Shown: one piece after another, positions 33,218 to 40,540 of the stretch
Layout of the letters: the number at the start of each line of letters is the position of its first letter
How positions within the stretch are numbered: position 1 is the first letter of the stretch
Source: Sysuimicrobium calidum
GTDB lineage: Bacteria > Sysuimicrobiota > Sysuimicrobiia > Sysuimicrobiales > Sysuimicrobiaceae
Reading direction: 5' to 3'
Assembly: GCA_031459935.1 (NCBI GenBank)
Contig: JAVKHN010000013.1
Location: forward strand, 1-47,112
Length of the DNA: 47,112 nucleotides
The notes under the pieces: model-generated
What the model was told of the DNA's origin: nothing
Database searches by the model: none
The model's input: only the letters and a program-made list of their open reading frames with translations
Position numbers and translations under genes: made by a program

Positions 33218-33973
33218 ATGGAATTCCGGGATCGGGTGGCGCTCGTCACGGGAGGGGCCAGCGGCATCGGCCGGGCCACGTGCCTGGGATTCGCCGCCCA
33301 AGGGGCCCGGGTGGCGGTGGCGGATGTGAACGGAGAGGGGGCGGAGGCCGTGGCGGAGGAGATCCGCCGCGCCGATGGCCAGGCCCTGGCGGTTCTCATG
33401 GATGTCACGGATCGCGCGAGCGTGGCCGCAGGATTGCAGAGGGTTCTGGAGGCGTGGGGCCGTGTGGACGTCCTGGTGAACGCCGCAGGCTGGGATCGCA
33501 TCGTGCCCTTCCTGGAGAGCACGGAAGATCTGTGGGATCGGATCATCGCCATCAACTTCCGGGGGGTGCTCAACACCTGCCACGTGGTCCTCCCCCACAT
33601 GGTGGCCCAGGGCGGAGGCGTGGTGGTGAACATCAGCTCCGACGCGGGTCGGGTGGGGTCCAGCGGGGAGACGGTGTACTCGGGCGCAAAGGGGGCGGTG
33701 ATCGCCTTCAGCAAGGCGCTGGCCCGGGAGGTGGCCAGGCACAACATCCGGGTGAACGTGGTGGCCCCCGGGATTACGGACACGCCCCTTCTGCGGCAGA
33801 TCATCGAGGCGGGCAACGAGAAGCTGATCGACGCCATCGTCCGGTCCACGCCCATGCGCCGGATGGCCCGACCCGAGGAGGTGGCGGAGGCGGTTCTGTT
33901 CCTGGCCTCCCATCGTGCCTCCTTCATCACGGGCCAGACCCTCAGCGTCTCGGGCGGGCTCACCATGGTGTAG
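33218..33973 (+). CDS. Short-chain dehydrogenase, BadH-like hydroxyacyl-CoA dehydrogenase
   Basis: NAD(P)-dependent SDR (251 aa). Seen: VALVTGGASGIGRATCLGFAAQ, MDVTDRASV, NAAGWDRIVPF (residues 88-98), NISSDAGRVGSSGETVYSGAKGA with catalytic Ser, Tyr154 and Lys158, VAPGITDTPLL, and SFITGQTLSVSGGLTMV at the end. The GW after NAAG, the SDAGRVGSSGE string and the terminal SVSGGLTM closely resemble 2-hydroxycyclohexanecarboxyl-CoA dehydrogenase BadH. Here it may oxidise 6-hydroxycyclohex-1-ene-1-carbonyl-CoA made by the dienoyl-CoA hydratase (inference). ATG 33218 has GGAGGAGGGAGG. It precedes the hemerythrin gene by 2 bp. Confidence 0.86.
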   Translation: MEFRDRVALVTGGASGIGRATCLGFAAQGARVAVADVNGEGAEAVAEEIRRADGQALAVLMDVTDRASVAAGLQRVLEAWGRVDVLVNAAGWDRIVPFLESTEDLWDRIIAINFRGVLNTCHVVLPHMVAQGGGVVVNISSDAGRVGSSGETVYSGAKGAVIAFSKALAREVARHNIRVNVVAPGITDTPLLRQIIEAGNEKLIDAIVRSTPMRRMARPEEVAEAVLFLASHRASFITGQTLSVSGGLTMV

Positions 33974-33975
33974 CC

Positions 33976-34515
33976 ATGCGGTCCACGGAAGAGCTCATGC
34001 GGGAACACGAGGTCATCCTGGGAGCCCTGGAGGGACTGGAACGCCACCTCCACCAGGTTCAGGAGAGCGGGATCCTCCAGCCCGGCTATGTGCGGGACCT
34101 GGTGGCCTTCTGTCAGGGGTTTGTAGACCGGTGTCACCACGGGAAGGAGGAGCACTGCCTGTTTCCCTGTCTGGAGCGTCGGGGGATTCCCCGGGAGGGC
34201 GGGCCCATCGGGGTGATGTTGATGGAGCACGAGATGGGCCGGCAGCTGGTGCGCCGGATAGCGGAGGCCGTGGAACGCTACGAGGCGGGTCAGTCCACGG
34301 CCGAGGCGGTGGCGGATCTGGGGTGGCAGTACTTGGAACTGCTGCGGGCCCACATCGCCAAGGAGAACGGGATTCTCTTCCCCATGGGGGAGGCGGTGCT
34401 GCAGGCGGAGGATGACGGGCAGGTGGGGCGCTGCTACGATGGGGTCGAGCACACGCAGGGGGAAGGAGAGCACCAACGGCTGACGCGGCTGGCCGAACGC
34501 CTGCGCAGGGGATGA
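33976..34515 (+). CDS. Hemerythrin-like (HHE domain) protein
   Basis: Four-helix bundle di-iron protein (179 aa). Ligand set is complete: His11 (MREHEVIL), His54/55 and Glu58/59 with His60 (DRCHHGKEEHCLFP), His85 (LMEHEMG) and His126/Glu130 (RAHIAKENGILFP). Family members bind O2, NO or iron. It follows the dehydrogenase by 2 bp and its stop overlaps the TetR ATG, so it is an operon member. In this place, an O2-buffering or O2-sensing role that protects the oxygen-labile benzoyl-CoA reductase is plausible (inference). The C-terminal 40 residues are low-complexity and acidic/basic mixed. Confidence 0.86.
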   Translation: MRSTEELMREHEVILGALEGLERHLHQVQESGILQPGYVRDLVAFCQGFVDRCHHGKEEHCLFPCLERRGIPREGGPIGVMLMEHEMGRQLVRRIAEAVERYEAGQSTAEAVADLGWQYLELLRAHIAKENGILFPMGEAVLQAEDDGQVGRCYDGVEHTQGEGEHQRLTRLAERLRRG

Positions 34516-35153
34516 GGGTGGATTCCGGATCCGCGGCCATCCGGCCGCACGTGGCGGCCCTGGAGAAATCCCTCTCTCCGAAGCAGACCCAGCTGCTCCG
34601 CAGCACCTACCAGGTGCTGGCCGAGTACGGCCTCAAGCACATGACCCTGCGCCGGGTGGCGGAGCGGGCGGGGGTCAACAAGGGCCTGTTGCTCTACTAC
34701 TTCGGCACCAAAGAAGACCTCATTCTCTCCACCATGCGGTGGGTCCTGGCCCGGGTGGGGCGGCGGATCTACGCCGCGGTGAGTCAGGCGGGGAGTGCGG
34801 AGGACAAAGTGCGGGCCACCATCGATGCCATCTTCGTGGATCCCCGGGCGAACCGCGATTTCTACCTGGTGTACCTGGACCTGGTGGGTACCGCGGCCCG
34901 ACAGCGCCGCTTTCAGGAGCTCAGCGCGACCTTTCGGAACATCGTGGATGCGGTGTACGCGCACATCATCGAGGAGGGCGTAAGGGAAGGAGCCTTCCGG
35001 GTGCGGGACGTTCAGGAGGCGGCCTCCGTGGTACGGGCTGTGGTGGACGGGTTCTTCCTCCAGTGGCTCCACGAGCCCGACCTGGAGGCCACCCACCCCG
35101 TGGTCCGGGAGCGGTGCAAGCAGGCCATCTTCACCTACCTGAGGGCCGGGTAG
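34512..35153 (+). CDS. TetR-family transcriptional regulator
   Basis: 213-residue repressor. N-terminal HTH: QTQLLRSTYQVLAEYGLKHM followed by TLRRVAERAGVNKGLLLYYFGTKEDLIL (residues about 45-72). The ligand domain is helical (DFYLVYLDLVGTAARQRRFQEL; VRAVVDGFFLQWLHEPDLE). Its ATG overlaps the hemerythrin stop (ATGA), so it is the last gene of the benzoyl-CoA reductase operon. Relatives usually bind acyl-CoA effectors. The palindromes at 19081 and 28173 are candidate operators. It ends at a 27-bp near-palindrome shared with the convergent creatininase gene. Confidence 0.9.
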   Translation: MRVDSGSAAIRPHVAALEKSLSPKQTQLLRSTYQVLAEYGLKHMTLRRVAERAGVNKGLLLYYFGTKEDLILSTMRWVLARVGRRIYAAVSQAGSAEDKVRATIDAIFVDPRANRDFYLVYLDLVGTAARQRRFQELSATFRNIVDAVYAHIIEEGVREGAFRVRDVQEAASVVRAVVDGFFLQWLHEPDLEATHPVVRERCKQAIFTYLRAG

Positions 35154-35170
35154 GGGTCCCCTTACCGGCC
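35144..35170. terminator. Near-palindrome spanning two convergent stop codons, possible bidirectional terminator
   Basis: Centred on T35157, 11 of 13 base pairs match on either side (GGCCGG-two mismatches-AGGGG against CCCCT-two mismatches-CCGGCC). It contains the TAG of the TetR gene and the TAA of the creatininase-family gene, which are only 8 bp apart. There is no U-tract, so it may stall transcription without being a classical Rho-independent terminator. Confidence 0.4.
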
Positions 35171-35953
35171 GAACCTTCCCGGCCGATCCCGCCCGCCCAC
35201 CCCCCGCACCAGGTCCCGGACGACTCCGATCAGCATGTCCGTGAGGGTTTCGAAGATCGCCTCTCCCTCCTCCTGGGTGGCCTCCGCGGGCGCCCCGCAG
35301 TACGCCTGCTCAAGCCCCATCGCCCGGAAGTCCCGAAGCCCCCTCCGGATGGCCTCCACCAGGCTCACGGGGATCGGCGGCAGGGAGCGCATGCGCTCCC
35401 GGTCCACCAGCTCCGGCCGCTCCGCCAGCACCAGGGAGGTCTCATACCGACCCGCATGACAGGCGCCGCTTCGGAACTCCTCCACAAGGCGCGCTGCCCG
35501 CTCCCACCGGGTGAGGTCGAGGTATCCCACCACCGCACCCGTTTGGGCCTCCACCGCGTCCAGGGCCCGGTGGATGGTGCGCACGTGCTCGGGCTCGAGG
35601 TGGTTGTTGACCACCACCAGGTGCCGGAAGCCCTGCCGGAACAGGTCCGTGCACAGATCCACGAGGAGGGCAAACAGGGTCTCCTCCGAGAGGCTCACCG
35701 CACCGGGGAAGTCACCCGCGTAGCGGGTGACTCCGTAGGGGATGGGCGGGAGCACCAGGATCTGTACCTCGGGATCACCCCGGAGGCGCGCCGCGGCCCT
35801 CCGGCACATCCCCAAGGAGATGAGGAGATCGGTTCCGAGAGGCGCATGTGGACCGTGTGGCTCCACCGCCCCCACGGGCAGGAGCAGGACCGGGATCCGC
35901 CCGTCTCGCAGCAGGGCCTCCACCCGCGGCCAGGTCAGAGCCGCGAACTCCAC
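35162..35953 (-). CDS. Creatininase-family protein
   Basis: 263-residue cytoplasmic amidohydrolase of the creatininase family. The metal ligand pattern is intact: Glu31-x-His33 and Asp42 in VGAVEPHGPHAPLGTDLL, and His118-x-Glu120 in VVVNNHLEPEH. Also LPPIPYGVTRYAGDFPGAVSLSEETL and CHAGRYETSLVLAERPEL, typical of the family. It is the last gene of the minus-strand hisC/liv group, 2 bp after livF. Family members act on creatinine, formamides and similar amides, and one acts in mycofactocin maturation; no substrate can be assigned. ATG 35953. Confidence 0.85.
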   Translation of the reverse strand: MEFAALTWPRVEALLRDGRIPVLLLPVGAVEPHGPHAPLGTDLLISLGMCRRAAARLRGDPEVQILVLPPIPYGVTRYAGDFPGAVSLSEETLFALLVDLCTDLFRQGFRHLVVVNNHLEPEHVRTIHRALDAVEAQTGAVVGYLDLTRWERAARLVEEFRSGACHAGRYETSLVLAERPELVDRERMRSLPPIPVSLVEAIRRGLRDFRAMGLEQAYCGAPAEATQEEGEAIFETLTDMLIGVVRDLVRGVGGRDRPGRFGR

Positions 35954-35955
35954 GC

Positions 35956-36651
35956 TCAGATCAGGAGGTACCGTCGCCGCACCTCCTCGTTGCGTTGCAG
36001 ATCCTCCACCGTTCCCTCGAACCGGATCCGGCCGTCGTCGATGATGTACCCCCGATCCGCAATCCGGAGCACCGCGGGCACATTCTGCTCCGCGAGCAGC
36101 ACCGTGAGCCCGGATCGCTTGAGCATCCGGATGCGCTCCTCCAGCGCTCGCACCAACAGGGGTGCCAGCCCCTCCATGGGTTCGTCCAGCAGTACGAGAT
36201 CCGGGTTTCCCACCAGCGCCCGGGCGATGGCGAGCATCTTCTGCTCCCCGCCGCTCAGAGCGCTTCCCCGATGGTGGCGCTTTTCCCGCAGCACGGGGAA
36301 GAGATCGAACACCCGATCCAGCGTCCAGTAACCGGATCCACGGGAGCGGGAGGCGATCTCCAGGTTCTCCCGGACCGTGAGGTCCGGGAAGATGCGGCGG
36401 TCATCGGGCACGTACGCGATCCCCCGATGCGCGATGCGGTGCGGCGGGAGCCCCGTGACGTCCTCCCCCCGGTACCGGATCCGTCCCCGTCGGGGCGGGG
36501 TGAGGCCCACGATGCTCCGGAGGGTGGTGGTCTTGCCCGCCCCGTTCCGACCCAGCAGGAACACCACCTCACCCTCCAGGGCCCGCAGGGAGACATCGAA
36601 GAGCACGTGGCTCTGCCCGTAGTAAGTGTGGATGCCCTCCACCTCAAGCAT
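35956..36651 (-). CDS. livF: Branched-chain amino acid/aromatic-type ABC transporter ATPase LivF
   Basis: ATP-binding subunit (231 aa) of a Liv-type importer. Walker A GRNGAGKTTTLRSIVGL, Q-loop region YVPDDRRIFPDLTVRENL, signature LSGGEQKMLAIARAL, Walker B LVLLDEPMEGLAP, and LLAEQNVPAVLRIADRGYII near the C-terminus, all LivF-like. It overlaps livG by 8 bp. In the cell it works with LivG on the inner face of LivH and LivM. The true cargo may be an aromatic or other acid rather than leucine. Confidence 0.9.
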   Translation of the reverse strand: MLEVEGIHTYYGQSHVLFDVSLRALEGEVVFLLGRNGAGKTTTLRSIVGLTPPRRGRIRYRGEDVTGLPPHRIAHRGIAYVPDDRRIFPDLTVRENLEIASRSRGSGYWTLDRVFDLFPVLREKRHHRGSALSGGEQKMLAIARALVGNPDLVLLDEPMEGLAPLLVRALEERIRMLKRSGLTVLLAEQNVPAVLRIADRGYIIDDGRIRFEGTVEDLQRNEEVRRRYLLI

Positions 36652-37399
36652 CGGCGCTTCCCAGGTACGCGGCCTGCACCTCAGGATGCCGGCGTACCTC
36701 CTCGGGGCTTCCCTGCACCACGGTCCGGCCGTGGTGCATCACCACGATGCGGTGGGCCGCCGCGAACACCACCTCCATGTCGTGCTCACAGAAGAGCACC
36801 GTGAGCCCTTCCTCCCGGTTGAGACGGCTCAATAGCCGCAAGGTGGCCGCCGTCTCCTCCGGAGACATCCCCGCGGTGGGCTCGTCCAGAACCAGGAGCT
36901 TCGGGCGGCTGGCGAGGGCGATAGCGATCTCCAGGATGCGCTGGTCCCCGTGGGAGAGGGCCCCTGCGGGGTGGTGGGCTTTGTCCGCGAGCCCCACGTG
37001 CTCCAGGATGGCCCACGTCTCCCGCATGGCAAACCGGGAGGCGGGAAGCGCGAGGTGGAAGGTTTTCCGGTGGCGGCTCAGCACCGCCACTTGCACGTTG
37101 TCGAAGACCCTGAGCCGGGGGAAGACGTTGGCGATCTGGAACGTGCGACCGATGCCGAGCGCGCAACGTCGATACGCGGGCCACCGGGTGATCTCCCGAC
37201 CCTGGAAGGTCACCCGTCCGCGATCCGGCTGGAGCACCCCGGTGATGAGGTGGAACAGGGTGGTCTTCCCGGCACCGTTGGGACCGATCACCGCCACCAC
37301 CTCCGTCTCCTGGACCTCCAGGGTGGCTCCCCGTAAAGCGGGAAACCCGCCGAAGGCCTTGTACAGCCCCTCCGCCAGGAGCAGGTTATCCATGGACAT
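36644..37399 (-). CDS. livG: Branched-chain amino acid-type ABC transporter ATPase LivG
   Basis: Second ATP-binding subunit (251 aa): Walker A GPNGAGKTTLFHLITGV, IGRTFQIANVFPRLRVFDNV, signature LSHGDQRILEIAIALAS (GDQR in place of GQQR), Walker B LLVLDEPTAGMSPEE, and LFCEHDMEVVFAAAHRIVVM. The long helical insertion between Q-loop and signature is typical of LivG. ATG 37399, or in-frame ATG 37393, overlaps the livM 3' end by up to 14 bp. Confidence 0.9.
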   Translation of the reverse strand: MSMDNLLLAEGLYKAFGGFPALRGATLEVQETEVVAVIGPNGAGKTTLFHLITGVLQPDRGRVTFQGREITRWPAYRRCALGIGRTFQIANVFPRLRVFDNVQVAVLSRHRKTFHLALPASRFAMRETWAILEHVGLADKAHHPAGALSHGDQRILEIAIALASRPKLLVLDEPTAGMSPEETAATLRLLSRLNREEGLTVLFCEHDMEVVFAAAHRIVVMHHGRTVVQGSPEEVRRHPEVQAAYLGSADA

Positions 37400-38351
37400 C
37401 CCCCGCGGGTGCGGGCTGGGGTGCGGGCTCAGGAGCCTTCTGGGCGTGCCGGGCTCTCAGGGTCCCCAGGATCCCCTCCGGCAGGAAGAAGATGAGCAGG
37501 ATGAGGAGGACCCCGAGGATCAGGGTCCAGTACTCCGTGTACCGGCCCGCAAAGGTTCGCAGGGTCACCACCAGGGCCGCGCCGAGGAGCGGTCCCGGAA
37601 ACGTGAACCATCCGCCCAGCAGGCACATCACGAGGATCTCCAGCGACAGCACCCAGCTGAGCATGTTGGGAAACACGGATCGCTCGAGGGTGACGTACAG
37701 GACGCCCGCGACCCCTGCGAAGAGGGCGGCCAGGACCATGGCCGCGAGCTGGTGCGCCCGCACCTGGATCCCCACCACCTGACACCGCTGCGGGTTGTCC
37801 CGGATGGCCTGCAAGGTGAGGCCGAAGGGAGAGCGCACCACCGCCCACAGCACGAGCAGGGAAGCCACCACGGTGGTCAGGATGAACAGGTACGCGCCTC
37901 CCAGGGGCTTTAGCCCCGCGGGGAGGGGAATCCCGTGAAGGCCGTTGTCCCCGCCGGTCACGGGATACCACCGGAGGGCCACGATCCACACGAAGGAACC
38001 CAGGGAGAGCTGCAGCATGCCGAAGTACAGGCGCTCAAGCCGCACGCACACGAGACCGATGAGGAGGCCCGCCAGCGCCGCCGCGGCGGGGCCCGCGAGG
38101 AACGCCACCCAGGCGGGCCAGTGGAGCTTCGTGATCCCGATGGCCAGGGTGTAGGCGCCGATTCCGTAGAACACCGCATGGTGGAACTGGTACAGCCCCC
38201 CGAATCCCAGCACGAGGTTGAGGCTGGTGGCCAGCAGCCCCGTCACCAGGATCAGGGCGATCAGGTACACGTAGAAAGGCGGCAGGAAGGCTGGCGCCCC
38301 GAAGAGGGCCGCAAGGAGCACACCCACACCCAGCCGGGTGCCGTTCACCAT
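37386..38351 (-). CDS. livM: ABC transporter permease LivM
   Basis: 321-residue inner-membrane permease with about eight or more hydrophobic segments (VYLIALILVTGLLATSLNLV, FGGLYQFHHAVFYGIGAY, ILVMCLLGGWFTFPGPLLGAAL, YWTLILGVLLILLIFFLPEG). The cytoplasmic coupling loop contains SPFGLTLQAIRDNPQRCQVVGI, the LivM mark. The frame is open far upstream, but that part overlaps livH in another frame; ATG 38351 gives normal length and overlaps the livH stop by 7 bp. The C-terminal tail is Pro/Ala-rich. Confidence 0.9.
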   Translation of the reverse strand: MVNGTRLGVGVLLAALFGAPAFLPPFYVYLIALILVTGLLATSLNLVLGFGGLYQFHHAVFYGIGAYTLAIGITKLHWPAWVAFLAGPAAAALAGLLIGLVCVRLERLYFGMLQLSLGSFVWIVALRWYPVTGGDNGLHGIPLPAGLKPLGGAYLFILTTVVASLLVLWAVVRSPFGLTLQAIRDNPQRCQVVGIQVRAHQLAAMVLAALFAGVAGVLYVTLERSVFPNMLSWVLSLEILVMCLLGGWFTFPGPLLGAALVVTLRTFAGRYTEYWTLILGVLLILLIFFLPEGILGTLRARHAQKAPEPAPQPAPAGDVHG

Positions 38352-39223
38352 ACGGATCGCAACAGCCCTTGAGGCCGCACGAGGAGCACCCCGGCGGTGA
38401 TGGCGTAGGGGAAGGCGATGGCGAACTGCGGCCAGATCAGCAGTCCCACGGAGTGGGCCACGCCGAAGAGCAGGGATCCCACCAGCGCCCCCCAGAGATT
38501 CCCGAGGCCGCCGATGATCACGATGAGGAAGCTCTCGATGAGCAGGGTGTGATCCATGCCGAGGGTGATGCTGGTGGTCGGGGCCACCAGGGCTCCGCCG
38601 AGTCCCGCGAGGAAGCAGCCCACCCCGAAGGCCACCGCGAACACCCGCCCCACGTCGATCCCCAGGACCGCCACCATCTCCCGGTCCGTGGCCGCGGCCC
38701 GCGCGATCTTCCCGATCCGCGTGCGGTGTACCAAGAGCCACAGGCCCCCCGCCACCAGAGGCCCGGCCCCTAGCAGCACCAGGTTGTACCGGGGCAGGGC
38801 CACGCCCAGAACAGAGACGGCGCCCTGAAGTCCCTCCGGCGGCACGAGGGAGCGGTACGTCGGGCCCCAGCTGAGCTTCACGAGGTCGTTGAGGACGAGC
38901 ATGACGCCGAAGGTGAAGAGGATGAGCATGAGGTGCTCCCGATGGTAAAGGCGGCACAGGAGCGTCCGTTCCACCGCAAGTCCCACCGCGGCGGTGACGA
39001 TGGGAGCCGCTGCGAGGGCCACCCACAGTCGTGCGGGGGACCCTCCCATCGCCTCCGCCACCGTCCAGGCCACGAAGGCGCCGATCATGTACAGGGATCC
39101 GTGAAAGACGTTCGGAACCCGCAGCACGCCCAGCACCAAGCTCAGCCCCGCGGCCACGATGAACAGAATCATGGCCCGGCTCAGGCCCACCAGCAGCTGG
39201 CCCAGGATGGCCACGGGATCCAC
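38345..39223 (-). CDS. livH: ABC transporter permease LivH
   Basis: 292-residue inner-membrane permease. Hydrophobic segments include AMILFIVAAGLSLVLGVL and LLIESFLIVIIGGLGNLWGA, with FHGSLYMIGAFVAW near the N-terminus and the coupling region RTRIGKIARAAATDREMVAVLGID. GTG 39223 is chosen as it gives the normal N-terminus and directly follows the binding-protein stop (1 bp gap); a longer frame upstream only overlaps that gene. Confidence 0.9.
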   Translation of the reverse strand: MDPVAILGQLLVGLSRAMILFIVAAGLSLVLGVLRVPNVFHGSLYMIGAFVAWTVAEAMGGSPARLWVALAAAPIVTAAVGLAVERTLLCRLYHREHLMLILFTFGVMLVLNDLVKLSWGPTYRSLVPPEGLQGAVSVLGVALPRYNLVLLGAGPLVAGGLWLLVHRTRIGKIARAAATDREMVAVLGIDVGRVFAVAFGVGCFLAGLGGALVAPTTSITLGMDHTLLIESFLIVIIGGLGNLWGALVGSLLFGVAHSVGLLIWPQFAIAFPYAITAGVLLVRPQGLLRSVW

Positions 39224-39224
39224 C

Positions 39225-40457
39225 TTACCGCCCCTGCGCCCTCGCTCGCTGGATGTCCTCGCAGGTGGGCATGGCCTCACGTCCCGGGATGGTCACCAGG
39301 TTCCCGGCCATCAGGAACGGAAACTGGGGGTCCCGCCTCGTGCGGCCGAAGAACAGGGGGAGGACCGCCTGATGGTCGCAGGCCCGCATCTCCACCTCTC
39401 CCACGGGCGTGCGGATCCGCAGCCCCTCCAGGGCTTCGATGAACCGCTCCCGGTCGAGCGACCGGGCCCTGCGGTAGGCCTCCGCGATGAAGTGGGCGGT
39501 GATGTAGCCATGGAAGGCGGGAAAGCCCGGCGGGTCCCGGTAGGCGGCCTGGAACCGCCGCACGAACTCCCGGTTGTCCGGGCTCTCAGGGTAGTAAAAG
39601 AGATAGTCCGTGGTGCCCCACACCCCTTCAGGGGCCGCGGTCCCCAGCGGCCGCAGCACCGTGACGTCGATGGCGGTGTGAATGGCGGAGGGGACGCGCT
39701 CCGCGAACCCGATGACCTTCATGGTGCGCAGCAGGTTGGCCATGCCCGCCCCGCCCGTGCCGAAGAAGGCCGCATCGGGCCTGGCCTGCAGGATCTGGGT
39801 GAGGTACGGGACGAGATCCGGTTCCCCTGTCCGCCACCAGGTCTGCCCCAGCAGGGTGACCTCGGGCTTCGCGCGCTTCATGAACCGCCAGAAGGAGTTG
39901 GTGACCGCATGTCCGTACTCGTAGTCCTCCGCACCGATCCAGAACCGGGCATAACCCCGCCGGGAGAGGGCGTGGGCCAGGGCCTTGCCCGCCATGGCGG
40001 TGTTCTCCGAGGTGCTGAACACGTACCGGTGCCCCTTGGCCCCGGTGATCTGCTCGCTCTTGCTGATCCACACGATAAAGGGCACCCGCTGCTCCCGGGC
40101 GAAGGCGGAGATGGCGAGGGCCGTGGCGCTGTTGATGGTACCCACCAGGAGGTCCACCCGCTCCTGCAGCACGAGCTCCCGAGCCATGCTGAGCCCGATC
40201 TCCGGGCTGAACTTCTCATCCCGGGTAACGAACTCGATGCGGGCGCCGAGCACCCCCTCCCGGTTGATCTCCTCCAGGGCCAGCCTGAATCCGTTGAGGG
40301 CATCGTTCCCGAAGACCGCGGGCGGCCCGCTGTAGGTGTCCACCACCCCCACCTTGATGTTCCGATCGAGTCGCGGTGAGGGTCCCGCCCCCGCACGGGA
40401 CATGGTCACCGCCACCATCCCCAGGATGACCAGCACCGCAAGTCTCCGCATGTGCAT
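39225..40457 (-). CDS. Liv-type ABC transporter substrate-binding protein
   Basis: Exported type I binding protein (410 aa). An N-terminal signal peptide is clear (MHMRRLAVLVILGMVAVTMS, then small residues); no lipobox Cys follows. The mature part starts KVGVVDTYSGPPAVFGNDALNGFRLALEEIN and includes RVDLLVGTINSATALAISAFAREQ, VFSTSENTAMAGKALAHAL and PAFHGYITAHFIAEAYRRA. ATG 40457 follows AAGGAGGAAGTGGC. It heads livHMGF. The ligand cannot be read from sequence. The 83-bp gap to hisC has a small GC-rich hairpin (CGCCCC...GGGGCG) without U-tract, so co-transcription with hisC is possible. Confidence 0.9.
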   Translation of the reverse strand: MHMRRLAVLVILGMVAVTMSRAGAGPSPRLDRNIKVGVVDTYSGPPAVFGNDALNGFRLALEEINREGVLGARIEFVTRDEKFSPEIGLSMARELVLQERVDLLVGTINSATALAISAFAREQRVPFIVWISKSEQITGAKGHRYVFSTSENTAMAGKALAHALSRRGYARFWIGAEDYEYGHAVTNSFWRFMKRAKPEVTLLGQTWWRTGEPDLVPYLTQILQARPDAAFFGTGGAGMANLLRTMKVIGFAERVPSAIHTAIDVTVLRPLGTAAPEGVWGTTDYLFYYPESPDNREFVRRFQAAYRDPPGFPAFHGYITAHFIAEAYRRARSLDRERFIEALEGLRIRTPVGEVEMRACDHQAVLPLFFGRTRRDPQFPFLMAGNLVTIPGREAMPTCEDIQRARAQGR

Positions 40458-40540
40458 GCCACTTCCTCCTTTCCGAGGATCTCCGCCCCGGGCAGGGGCG
40501 AACCCGTGGTTTGGTTCTCTGGGCCAGGACGGGATTCCTT

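Noticed and set aside
37386..39026. 546-residue version of livM
   Set aside because: The N-terminal 225 residues are livH DNA read in another frame; ATG 38351 gives the normal LivM length.
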